DNA from: Bradyrhizobium sp. NP1
Lineage (GTDB): Bacteria; Pseudomonadota; Alphaproteobacteria; Rhizobiales; Xanthobacteraceae
NCBI RefSeq assembly: GCF_030378205.1
Contig: NZ_CP127385.1
Location: 2,706,001-2,770,000, forward strand
Length of the DNA: 64,000 bases
Direction: 5' to 3'
Part shown: piece after piece, positions 17,596 to 25,477 of the stretch
Layout: the number at the start of each line of letters is the position of its first letter
Numbering within the stretch: the stretch's first letter is position 1
Made by a program: the position numbers and the translations under genes
The notes under the pieces: model-generated
Database searches by the model: none
Told to the model about the DNA's origin: nothing
Seen by the model: only the letters and a program-made list of their open reading frames with translations

Positions 17596-17679
17596 TGCAG
17601 GGGATGCCGATCATTCCGGCTTTACCGGCGCCAAAATCCGTTCCATCGATAGCGTTCGTTCAACAGAGGATATGCGAAG

Positions 17680-18927
17680 ATGACGATCAGCCGCCGAAAT
17701 GTATTGCTTGGTGCAACCGCCGCCGCCGCGCTCGGGCCGATGGCCGCCGGCGCGGCGGATCCGGCGGACGTGGTGATCGGCGTCATCTATCCGCTCTCCG
17801 GCGCCAGCGCCCAGATCGGCGTCGACGCGCAGAAGGCGTTTGAGACCGCGGCCGACATCATCAACAAGAAGTATGATTTTGCGCTGCCGCTGGCAAAGGA
17901 CGAGGGACTGCCCGGTCTTGGCGGCGCCAAGGTTCGCCTCGTGTTCGCCGATCACCAGGCCGACCCCCAGAAGGGGCGTGCCGAAGCCGAGCGCCTGATC
18001 ACGCAGGAGAAGGTTTGCGCCATCATCGGCACCTATCAGAGCGCGGTCGCGGTCACCGTCAGCCAGATCTGCGAGCGCTACCAGATTCCGTTCCTATCGG
18101 CGGACAATTCCTCGCCAAGCCTGCACCGCCGCGGGCTGAAATTCTACTTCCGCGCCGCGCCCCATGACGAAATGTATTCGGCCGCGATGTTCGACTTCTT
18201 CGACGCCATGAAGAAGAAGGGCACCAAGATCGACACGCTGTCGTTGTTCCACGAAGACACCATCTTCGGCACCGACTCCGGCAACGCCCAGCTCAAGCTT
18301 GCGGGCGAGCGCGGCTACAAGGTGGTGGCCGACATCAAGTATCGCGCCAACTCGCCGTCGCTCTCGGCGGAGGTGCAACAGATCAAGGCTGCGAATGCCG
18401 ACGTGCTGATGCCCTCGAGCTACACCACCGACGGCATCCTCCTGGTCAAGACCATGGGCGAGCTCGGCTACAAGCCGCCGGCGATCGTGGCGCAGGATGC
18501 CGGCTTCTCGGAGAAGGCGCTCTATGACGCGGTTGGCGACAAGCTCGAAGGCGTGATCTCGCGCGGCACCTTCTCGCTCGACCTTGCCGCCAAGCGGCCG
18601 ATGGTCGGCGCGATCAACGCCATGTTCAAGGAGCGTTCGGGCAAGGACCTCAACGACTATTCGTCGCGCCAGTTCATGGGGCTGATCGTGATGGCGGACG
18701 CCATCAACCGCGCCAAGTCGACCGAGGGCGACAAGATCCGCGAGGCGCTTGCCGCCACCGACCTGCCGGGCGAGCAGACCATCATGCCGTGGAAGCGCGT
18801 GAAGTTCGACGAGACCGGCCAGAACAACGACGCCGACCCGGTGCTGCTGCAATATGTCGGCGGCAAGTTCGTCACCATCTTCCCGGCGCAGGCGGCCGTC
18901 GCCGAAGCCATCTGGCCGATGAAGTAG
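17680..18927 (+). CDS. LIV-type ABC transporter substrate-binding protein
   Basis: Periplasmic binding protein of 415 aa (type I fold, peripla_BP_6). The N-terminus SRRNVLLGATAAAALG has a twin-arginine pair followed by a hydrophobic stretch and an AGA cleavage region near residue 25, so export may be through Tat. The mature part begins DVVIGVIYPLSGASAQIG, standard for the family. The transporter genes for two permeases and two ATPases follow directly. The ligand is likely linked to the amidohydrolase and hydro-lyase of this divergon, such as an amino acid derivative or organic acid, not necessarily leucine or valine. Confidence 0.9.
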   Translation: MTISRRNVLLGATAAAALGPMAAGAADPADVVIGVIYPLSGASAQIGVDAQKAFETAADIINKKYDFALPLAKDEGLPGLGGAKVRLVFADHQADPQKGRAEAERLITQEKVCAIIGTYQSAVAVTVSQICERYQIPFLSADNSSPSLHRRGLKFYFRAAPHDEMYSAAMFDFFDAMKKKGTKIDTLSLFHEDTIFGTDSGNAQLKLAGERGYKVVADIKYRANSPSLSAEVQQIKAANADVLMPSSYTTDGILLVKTMGELGYKPPAIVAQDAGFSEKALYDAVGDKLEGVISRGTFSLDLAAKRPMVGAINAMFKERSGKDLNDYSSRQFMGLIVMADAINRAKSTEGDKIREALAATDLPGEQTIMPWKRVKFDETGQNNDADPVLLQYVGGKFVTIFPAQAAVAEAIWPMK

Positions 18928-18956
18928 GTTCGACGGGAACGGACAAGGGGGGAGCC

Positions 18957-19835
18957 GTGACCGCCGAAACGATCATCCAGAGCCTGGCAAGCGGACTGTT
19001 GATGGGGCTGCTCTACGGTCTCATCGCGGTCGGGCTCGCGCTCATTTTCGGACTGATGGACGTCGTGAACTTCGCCCACGGCGAATTCCTGATGATCGCG
19101 ATGTATGCGACCTTCTTCCTGTTCGCCTATTTCGCGCTCGATCCGCTGCTGTCGGCGCCGCTGGTCGCGGCCGCGCTGTTCGTGTTCGGCGCGGTCGCCT
19201 ATCTCCTGATCGTGCGCTTTGCGGTAAGGGCGAAGGCCAATGCCGGCATGGTGCAGATCTTCTCGACCTTCGGGCTTGCCATCGTCATGCGCGGGCTGGC
19301 GCAGTTCTTCTTCACGCCCGATTATCGCAGCGTCACCCATTCCTGGCTCGGCGGCAAAACCGTCTCGGTGGCCGGCATCTTCCTGCCCGAGCCGCAGCTG
19401 ATGGGCGCGGCGGTCTCGATTCTGGCCTTTGGCGCCCTTTACTTCTTCATCAATCGCACCGATTTCGGCCGCGCGCTGGAGGCCACGCGCGAGGATGCCG
19501 GCGCGGTGGCGCTCGTCGGCATCGACAAGAACCGGGTGTTTGCGCTGGGCTGGGGCCTTGGCGCGGCGCTGGTCGGGCTTGCCGGGGCCATCATGGCGAT
19601 CTTCTTCTACGTCTATCCCGACGTTGGCGCGTCCTTTGCGCTGATCGCCTATGTCACGGTCGCGCTCGGCGGCTTCGGCAGCGTGTTCGGCGCCTTTGCC
19701 GGCGGCATCATCGTCGGGCTCGTCGAGGCGACGACGGCGCTGATCCTGCCGCCGTCGCTGAAGTCGGTCGGCATCTACGCAGTCTACCTGCTCGTGGTCT
19801 TCATCAGGCCGCGCGGCCTGTTCGGGTCGATCTGA
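18957..19835 (+). CDS. LIV-type ABC transporter permease (LivH-like)
   Basis: Inner-membrane permease of 292 aa with about eight hydrophobic helices. GLLYGLIAVGLALIFGLMDV followed by VNFAHGEF is the LivH N-terminal signature, and VALGGFGSVFGAFAGG is the loop that contacts the ATPase. The start is the GTG at 18957, preceded by a strong purine tract (AAGGGGGGAG); the frame is open upstream but that part overlaps the binding-protein gene in another frame. The stop overlaps the ATG of the next permease by one base. Confidence 0.92.
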   Translation: MTAETIIQSLASGLLMGLLYGLIAVGLALIFGLMDVVNFAHGEFLMIAMYATFFLFAYFALDPLLSAPLVAAALFVFGAVAYLLIVRFAVRAKANAGMVQIFSTFGLAIVMRGLAQFFFTPDYRSVTHSWLGGKTVSVAGIFLPEPQLMGAAVSILAFGALYFFINRTDFGRALEATREDAGAVALVGIDKNRVFALGWGLGAALVGLAGAIMAIFFYVYPDVGASFALIAYVTVALGGFGSVFGAFAGGIIVGLVEATTALILPPSLKSVGIYAVYLLVVFIRPRGLFGSI

Positions 19836-20815
19836 TGGACAGGGCTTTCGCCGACCGCCGCCGCCGTGAATTGATCATAGCGGCCTGCCTCGCGGCTCTC
19901 GCGGCGCTGGCGCCGCTCGTCGTCAAGGACGTCTACGTCCAGAACATCATGGTGCTGACCCTGATGTATGCGGCGCTGTCGCAGAGCTGGAATATCCTGT
20001 CCGGCTATTGCGGGCAGATCTCGCTCGGGCACGCGCTCTATTTCGGGCTCGGCGCCTACAGCACTGCGCTTCTGTTCACGAAATTCGGCATGCTGCCGTG
20101 GTTCGGCATGCTCGGCGGCGGCATCATCTCGGCGCTGATCGCGATGGCGCTCGGCTATCCCTGCTTCCGCCTGCGCGGCCATTATTTCGTGATCGCTACC
20201 ATCGTCATCGCCGAGACCGCGCTGCTCCTGTTCCAGAACTGGGACTGGGCGGGCGCCGCGCTCGGCATCGACATTCCGGTGCGCCGCGACAGCTGGCTGA
20301 CCTTCCAGTTCACCCGCAGCAAGCTGCCTTATTTCTACTTCGCGCTGGCGCTCGCTGCCGTCGCCTGGTTCGTCACCTGGTGGCTCGAGGATTCGAAATG
20401 GGGTTTCTGGTGGCGCGCGGTGAAGGACAATCCCGATGCCGCCGAGAGCCTCGGCGTCGTCGTGTTCAATTCGAAGATGGGCGCGGCCGCCGTCTCGGCT
20501 TTTCTCGTCGCGGTTGGCGGCGGCTTTTATGCCCAGTTCGTCTCCTATATCGATCCCGAAAGCGTGATGGGCTTCCAGTTCTCGCTGCTGATGGCGCTGC
20601 CGGCCGTGGTCGGGGGCATCGGCACGCTGTGGGGGCCGATACTGGGCGCTGTGATCCTGATTCCGCTCACCGAGCTGACACGTTCTTTCATCGGAGGCTC
20701 CGGGCGCGGCGTCGATCTCATCGTCTACGGTTCGCTGATCGTGCTGATCTCGCTGGCGCGGCCGCAAGGGCTTGTCGGGCTGTTCGCGCGGCGGCGCACG
20801 GGGGCCGGCGCATGA
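19835..20815 (+). CDS. LIV-type ABC transporter permease (LivM-like)
   Basis: Second inner-membrane permease, 326 aa. The segments NILSGYCGQISLGHALYFG near the N-terminus and AFLVAVGGGFYAQFVSYI later on are typical of LivM. It would form the heterodimeric channel with the preceding LivH-like protein. Translation is coupled on both sides: its ATG overlaps the upstream stop by one base and its stop overlaps the next ATG by four (ATGA at 20812-20815). Confidence 0.92.
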   Translation: MDRAFADRRRRELIIAACLAALAALAPLVVKDVYVQNIMVLTLMYAALSQSWNILSGYCGQISLGHALYFGLGAYSTALLFTKFGMLPWFGMLGGGIISALIAMALGYPCFRLRGHYFVIATIVIAETALLLFQNWDWAGAALGIDIPVRRDSWLTFQFTRSKLPYFYFALALAAVAWFVTWWLEDSKWGFWWRAVKDNPDAAESLGVVVFNSKMGAAAVSAFLVAVGGGFYAQFVSYIDPESVMGFQFSLLMALPAVVGGIGTLWGPILGAVILIPLTELTRSFIGGSGRGVDLIVYGSLIVLISLARPQGLVGLFARRRTGAGA

Positions 20816-21543
20816 CGGCTCTGCTCGAAACCCGCGCCGTCACGCAGCGCTTCGCCGGTCTCGTCGCCAACAGCGACGTGTCGATCTCGGTCGGTCGCGG
20901 CGAGATCGTCGGCCTGATCGGTCCCAATGGCGCCGGCAAGTCGACGCTGTTCAACCTGATCGCGGGCGTCATGTCGCCGACCCAAGGCTCGATCTGGTTC
21001 GACGGCACGGACGTGACGCGGCTGCCTGCGGCGGAGCGCTGCCAGCGCGGCATCGGTCGCACGTTCCAGGTGGTCAAGAGCTTCGAGACCATGACAGTCA
21101 TCGACAATGTCATCGTCGGCGCGCTGGTCCGCACCACCGTGATGCGGGAGGCGCGGCGCAAGGCGCATCAGGTGCTGGAGTTCTGCGGTCTCGATGCGCG
21201 GGCCGGCGTGTTCGCAAGCGATCTCGTGCCGTCGGAAAAGCGCCGGCTGGAGGTGGCCCGCGCGCTTGCGACCGAGCCGAAGCTGCTGCTGCTCGACGAA
21301 GTGCTGACCGGCCTGACGCCGGTCGAGGCGCAGAGCGGCGTCGAGCTGGTGCGGCAGGTGCGCGAGACCGGGATCACCGTGCTGATGGTCGAGCACGTCA
21401 TGGAAATCGTGATGCCGCTGGTCGACCGCGCCATCGTGCTCGACCTCGGCAAGGTGCTGGTCGAGGGCAAGCCGGGCGACATCGTTCGCGATCCGAAGGT
21501 CATCACTGCCTATCTCGGGGACCGTCATGCTGTCGGTGCATGA
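20812..21543 (+). CDS. LIV-type ABC transporter ATP-binding protein (LivG-like), degenerate signature motif
   Basis: Cytosolic ATPase of 243 aa. Walker A GPNGAGKST is at 37-45, the Q-loop glutamine at 86, Walker B LLLLDE at 158-163 and the H-loop histidine in MVEHVME. The ABC signature, normally LSGGQ or LSYGQ, reads DLVPSEKRRLEVARAL at 137-152, so the Ser-Gly-Gly-Gln core is replaced. The partner LivF-like protein has a normal LSGGEQ, so the ATPase pair would be asymmetric. The frame is open far upstream, but the ATG at 20812 matches the family start and overlaps the permease stop. Confidence 0.92.
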   Translation: MTALLETRAVTQRFAGLVANSDVSISVGRGEIVGLIGPNGAGKSTLFNLIAGVMSPTQGSIWFDGTDVTRLPAAERCQRGIGRTFQVVKSFETMTVIDNVIVGALVRTTVMREARRKAHQVLEFCGLDARAGVFASDLVPSEKRRLEVARALATEPKLLLLDEVLTGLTPVEAQSGVELVRQVRETGITVLMVEHVMEIVMPLVDRAIVLDLGKVLVEGKPGDIVRDPKVITAYLGDRHAVGA

Positions 21544-22231
21544 GATCACCACCGCCTATCAGGGGCTGGTCGCGATATCAGCGGTCTCGATCGAGGTCGC
21601 CAGGGGCGAGATCGTCTGCGTGGCAGGCGCCAACGGCGCCGGCAAGTCGACGCTGCTGAAATCCATCGCGGGCGCCGAGCGCCCGCGCGCGGGCTCCGTC
21701 ACTTTCGACGGCGAGCGCATCGATGGCGTTCCGCAACACCTGATCACCGGGCGCGGCATCGCCTACGTGCCGGAAAACCGCCGGCTGTTCCCGCGCCTGT
21801 CGGTGCGGGACAATTTGAGGCTCGGCAGCTATCTCTATCGCGGTAAGACGGATCGCGAAGGCCCGCTCGACCTCGTGTTCAAGCTGTTCCCGCGGCTGTC
21901 GGAGCGGCTCGACCAGCGCGCCGAGACGCTGTCCGGCGGCGAGCAGCAGATGCTGGCGATCGGACGCGCGCTGATGACGCGGCCGCGCCTTTTGATGCTG
22001 GACGAGCCGTCGCAGGGCATCATGCCGAAGCTGGTCGACGAGATCTTTGCCGCCGTCAAGCGCATCCGCGACGCCGGCATGACGGTTTTGATCGTCGAGC
22101 AGCGGATGGCCGAATGTCTTGAAATCGCCGACCGCGCCTACATCCTGCAGACCGGCCGCGTGCTGATGCAGGGCTCGGCAGCCGAGATCAAGGTCAATCC
22201 CGACGTCCGCAAGGCGTATCTGGGATTGTAG
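21527..22231 (+). CDS. LIV-type ABC transporter ATP-binding protein (LivF-like)
   Basis: Second ATPase of the transporter, 234 aa. Walker A is GANGAGKST, the signature LSGGEQQ is intact, Walker B is LLMLDEPSQG and the H-loop motif IVEQRM has Gln-like context typical of LivF. The start overlaps the end of the LivG-like gene by 17 bases. It is the last gene of the plus-strand arm of the LysR divergon. Confidence 0.92.
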   Translation: MLSVHEITTAYQGLVAISAVSIEVARGEIVCVAGANGAGKSTLLKSIAGAERPRAGSVTFDGERIDGVPQHLITGRGIAYVPENRRLFPRLSVRDNLRLGSYLYRGKTDREGPLDLVFKLFPRLSERLDQRAETLSGGEQQMLAIGRALMTRPRLLMLDEPSQGIMPKLVDEIFAAVKRIRDAGMTVLIVEQRMAECLEIADRAYILQTGRVLMQGSAAEIKVNPDVRKAYLGL

Positions 22232-22327
22232 ACACCACGAATTTTTGCCGTCATGCCAGGGCTTGAGAGGTCGCAGGCTTGAAACCATCACCCCTACAAG
22301 GGCGTTTGTGTGGTGGAGACATTCGCC

Positions 22328-22843
22328 ATGAAGCACGCGCTCAAGATTCTCGGCTATGTCCTTGTCACGGTTTATTTTATCGCCGATCTGGTGTTTGAAA
22401 CCGTGGCGGCTCCGCTGTCCAGGTGGATCGAGCGGTTACCCGTTCTACAGCCTCTGAATGATTGGATCCGGGGTCTACGTCCGTATCCGGCCCTCGCCCT
22501 GTTTTCCGTTCCGGTCGTCATTCTTGAACCTGTGAAACCCGTTGGCGCGTTCCTCGTCACGACAGGCCACGTTACGGAAGGTGCCCTGACCATTTGCGCA
22601 GGCGAGATCCTGAAGATCACGCTGATCGAGCGTCTCTTCCGATTGACGCGCGACCGCTTGTTGCAGATACCGGCCTTCGCGGTCTTGTATCGTCACTGGA
22701 TCAGGTTTCATGATTGGGTGACATCGTCCGAAATCTGGCGATGGACGCGTGAGCAGATTGCGCGCTTGAAGTTCTGGTGCAGAAGGGTTGCAGCATCCGC
22801 CCGGCTGCGGCCAGCCATTCGGCAAATGCGATCCCGTGACTGA
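22328..22843 (+). CDS. Hypothetical membrane protein, 171 aa
   Basis: I do not recognise a named family. The protein has an N-terminal hydrophobic segment (about residues 5-27, LKILGYVLVTVYFIADLVFE), a second at about 55-80 (ALALFSVPVVILEPVKPVG) and a basic, aromatic-rich C-terminus (WIRFHDWV, FWCRRV, many Arg). A GGAG Shine-Dalgarno sequence 9 bases before the ATG at 22328 supports this start over the in-frame GTG at 22310. Base composition looks lower in GC than the flanking operons. It stands alone between the transporter genes and a repeat; function unknown. Confidence 0.7.
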   Translation: MKHALKILGYVLVTVYFIADLVFETVAAPLSRWIERLPVLQPLNDWIRGLRPYPALALFSVPVVILEPVKPVGAFLVTTGHVTEGALTICAGEILKITLIERLFRLTRDRLLQIPAFAVLYRHWIRFHDWVTSSEIWRWTREQIARLKFWCRRVAASARLRPAIRQMRSRD

Positions 22844-22887
22844 CCGGCGCGATTCACGAGGAGCGTCCGAGTTGGGCCGCGTCACCG

Positions 22888-22956
22888 CTCTCATTGCGAG
22901 CAAAAGCAATCCAGAGTTTTGAAAGGCCCTGCATTACTTCGTCGCGGAGCCTGTCA
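22888..22956. repeat. Degenerate copy of the TCATTGCGAG repeat
   Basis: Begins TCTCATTGCGAGCAAAAGCA and continues into a decayed second half (GCATTACTTCGTCGCGGAGC). It resembles the intact unit at 11378-11460 and fills most of the gap between the hypothetical membrane protein gene and otnC. Confidence 0.5.
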
Positions 22957-22993
22957 TCGGGGCCGCGCTGCGCGTGGATCGCTCTCCGCAAAA

Positions 22994-23650
22994 CTATCGG
23001 TGATCATGGTGCTCCGGCAGCCCAAAGGCCTTCACGAGATCGTCGACCTGCTGCGGCGTCAAGTAACGCGGGTTGAGCCCGCGTAAAAGCAGATAGAGTC
23101 TTGCAGTCTCCTCCAGCTCCTCGATCGCGAACACCGCGGCCTCCAGCGTGTCGCCCGACACCACGGGCCCGTGATTGGCGAGCAGCACGGACGAATATTT
23201 GCCGGCGAGTCCCTTGATGGCATCGGCGACATCAGGGTCGCCCGGCCGATAATAGGGCACGAGCGCCGTCGCGCCGCATTTCATGACATAGTAGGCGGTC
23301 AGCGGCGGCAGCGCCGCGCGCGGATCAATCTCCGGCAGCATCGACAACGCCACCGAATGGGTCGAGTGCAGATGCACCACCGCGCGCGCCGCATCGCGGG
23401 TCTGGTAGAGCGCGCTGTGCAGCGGCACTTCCTTGGTCGGCGGATCGCCTGAGAGCAGGCGACCGTCGCTCGCCAGGCGCGACAGCCGCGCCGGATCGAG
23501 AAAGCCGAGCGAGGCGTTGGTCGGCGTCACCAGCCAGCCGCCGTCATCGAGCTTGACGCTGATATTGCCTGAGGAGCCCGGCGTCAGGCCGCGCTCGAAC
23601 AGCGAGCGGCCGAGCCGGCAGGTGTCTTCACGCAGCTTTGTTTCGCTCAT
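22994..23650 (-). CDS. otnC: 3-oxo-tetronate 4-phosphate decarboxylase (class II aldolase family)
   Basis: Zn-dependent class II aldolase/adducin-fold enzyme of 218 aa. In the threonate pathway OtnC decarboxylates 3-oxo-tetronate 4-phosphate to dihydroxyacetone phosphate. The GSSGNIS phosphate loop is at 25-31, the catalytic-base region KEVPLH contains E74, and zinc ligands are H93 and H95 in VVHLHSTH and H160 in LANHGP. The gene is divergent from ltnD-otnI-otnK with 114 bases between the start codons, which supports the OtnC assignment over a fuculose phosphate aldolase. Confidence 0.87.
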   Translation of the reverse strand: MSETKLREDTCRLGRSLFERGLTPGSSGNISVKLDDGGWLVTPTNASLGFLDPARLSRLASDGRLLSGDPPTKEVPLHSALYQTRDAARAVVHLHSTHSVALSMLPEIDPRAALPPLTAYYVMKCGATALVPYYRPGDPDVADAIKGLAGKYSSVLLANHGPVVSGDTLEAAVFAIEELEETARLYLLLRGLNPRYLTPQQVDDLVKAFGLPEHHDHR

Positions 23651-23764
23651 GGCAGGGCCTTTGCTTTTGCGGTTCTCTCACGCTTTGGCGGCGCGGCCAA
23701 GCCGTGATACGCAAAGCGGAGAAGGCCGCAAGTTCAATGGCGGCCGCCCAAGAGGGAACGCCGC

Positions 23765-24679
23765 ATGCCGCAATCCGGAAAACCTGTTGTCGCCGTGATC
23801 GGACTGGGGTCGATGGGTTTTGGCATGGCAACCTCGCTCAGGCGCGCCGGCCTTGCGGTCACCGGCTGCGACGTTTCGGCCGACAGCGTCGCCCGCTTCG
23901 TCGCCGAAGGCGGCAAGGGCGCCAGGACGCCGTCCGAGGCCGCTCGAGGTGCCGACATCGTCGTCAGCGTCGTGGTCAATGCGGCGCAGACCGAGACGAT
24001 CCTGTTTGGCAAGGACGGCGTGGCCGAGACGCTGGCGGAGGGTGCCGTGTTCATCTCCAGCGCGACCATGGACCCCGAGATTGCCCGGCGTCTTGCCGCG
24101 CAACTGGAGGCCAGTGGCCGGCATTATCTCGACGCGCCGATCTCGGGCGGCGCGCAACGCGCCGCGCAGGGCGAGTTGACCATCCTGGCCTCGGGGAGCG
24201 CGGCGGCCTTTGCCGGGGCGCGGCCCGCGCTCGATGCCATGGCGGCCAAGCTCTACGAGCTCGGCGATGCCGCAGGCCAGGGCGCGGCCTTCAAGATGAT
24301 CAACCAGCTCCTGGCCGGCGTGCATATCGCCGCCGCTTCCGAAGCGATCAGCTTCGCGGCCAAGCAGGGCCTCGACCTGCGCAAGGTCTACGAGGTGATC
24401 ACGGCGTCAGCCGGCAATTCCTGGATGTTCGAGAACCGCATGCCGCACGTGCTCGACGCCGACTATGCGCCGCGCAGCGCGGTCGAGATCTTCGTCAAGG
24501 ATCTCGGCATCATCCAGGACATGGCGCGCGGCGCGAAGTTCCCGGTGCCGATGGCCGCCGCCGCGCTGCAGATGTTCCTGATGACGGCGGCCTGCGGCAT
24601 GGGCCGCGACGATGATGCGTCGGTGGCGCGGCTTTATGCCAGGGTCGGCGGCGCGCATTTGCCCGGCGAGCCGAAGTAG
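23765..24679 (+). CDS. ltnD: L-threonate dehydrogenase (beta-hydroxyacid dehydrogenase family)
   Basis: NAD-dependent beta-hydroxyacid dehydrogenase of 304 aa, expected to oxidise L-threonate to 2-oxo-tetronate. The Rossmann motif GLGSMG is at 13-18, the substrate motif DAPISGG at 123-129, and the catalytic lysine is K177 followed by N180 in FKMINQLL. The family also includes 3-hydroxyisobutyrate and tartronate semialdehyde reductases; the adjacent otnI, otnK and otnC genes are what point to LtnD. The next gene starts 16 bases later. Confidence 0.86.
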   Translation: MPQSGKPVVAVIGLGSMGFGMATSLRRAGLAVTGCDVSADSVARFVAEGGKGARTPSEAARGADIVVSVVVNAAQTETILFGKDGVAETLAEGAVFISSATMDPEIARRLAAQLEASGRHYLDAPISGGAQRAAQGELTILASGSAAAFAGARPALDAMAAKLYELGDAAGQGAAFKMINQLLAGVHIAAASEAISFAAKQGLDLRKVYEVITASAGNSWMFENRMPHVLDADYAPRSAVEIFVKDLGIIQDMARGAKFPVPMAAAALQMFLMTAACGMGRDDDASVARLYARVGGAHLPGEPK

Positions 24680-24694
24680 CAAAGAGGAAAAGAC

Positions 24695-25477
24695 ATGCCG
24701 CGTTTTGCCGCCAATCTCACCATGATGTTCAACGAGGTGCCGTTCCTCGACCGCTTCGAGGCCGCGGCAAATGCCGGTTTCACCGCGGTCGAGTTCCTGT
24801 TTCCCTACGAGCATGCGGCCAAGGACGTCGGCGAGCGGCTGCACCATTTTGGCCTGACGCAGGCGCTGTTCAACCTGCCACCCGGCAACTGGGCGGCCGG
24901 CGAGAAAGGCTATGCGGCGCTGCCGGAGCGCTTCGACGATCTCAGGGAAAGCCTGCAAACCGCGCTTCCCTACGCGCTGGCGACCGGCGTCAAGCGGCTG
25001 CACCTGATGGCTGGTATCGCCGACCGCGCCGATCCGCAGGCGCTGGCGGCGTTCAGGAAGTCGGTGGCGTTCGCCGCGGAATTCTTCGCCCCCCACGGCC
25101 TCGACGTCGTGATCGAACCGATCAACCCGCGCAACGTCCCCGGCTATTTCCTCAACGACTTCGGCTTCGCGCGCGACCTGATCGAGGATCTCGAGATCCC
25201 GAACCTGAAGCTGCAGTTCGACATCTATCATTGCCAGATCATCCATGGCGACGTCACGATGCACCTGCGCGAGATGATGCCGATAACGGGCCATATCCAG
25301 ATCGCCAGCATTCCCTCGCGCCACGAGCCCGATGGGGAAGAGCTGAACTATCCCTACCTGTTCGACGAGCTCGACCGGCTCGGCTATGGCGGCTTTGTCG
25401 GCTGCGAGTACAATCCGCGCGGCAAGACCACCGACGGGCTTGGCTGGTTCAGCCGGTATGCGGGAGAAAAACCGTGA
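24695..25477 (+). CDS. otnI: 2-oxo-tetronate isomerase (hydroxypyruvate isomerase family)
   Basis: TIM-barrel sugar isomerase of 260 aa that would convert 2-oxo-tetronate to 3-oxo-tetronate. The paired catalytic glutamates are E141 in DVVIEPINPRNVPGY and E238 in GCEYNPRG, nearly the same positions as in E. coli hydroxypyruvate isomerase. An AAAGAGGAAAAG Shine-Dalgarno region precedes the ATG. Its stop overlaps the GTG start of otnK by four bases. Hydroxypyruvate isomerase is the alternative, made less likely by the cluster. Confidence 0.88.
   Translation: MPRFAANLTMMFNEVPFLDRFEAAANAGFTAVEFLFPYEHAAKDVGERLHHFGLTQALFNLPPGNWAAGEKGYAALPERFDDLRESLQTALPYALATGVKRLHLMAGIADRADPQALAAFRKSVAFAAEFFAPHGLDVVIEPINPRNVPGYFLNDFGFARDLIEDLEIPNLKLQFDIYHCQIIHGDVTMHLREMMPITGHIQIASIPSRHEPDGEELNYPYLFDELDRLGYGGFVGCEYNPRGKTTDGLGWFSRYAGEKP

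Noticed and set aside
20008..21543. Long reading of the LivG-like gene with a 268-residue N-terminal extension
   Set aside because: The extension is the other frame of the LivM-like gene; ATG 20812 matches the family start and overlaps the permease stop.
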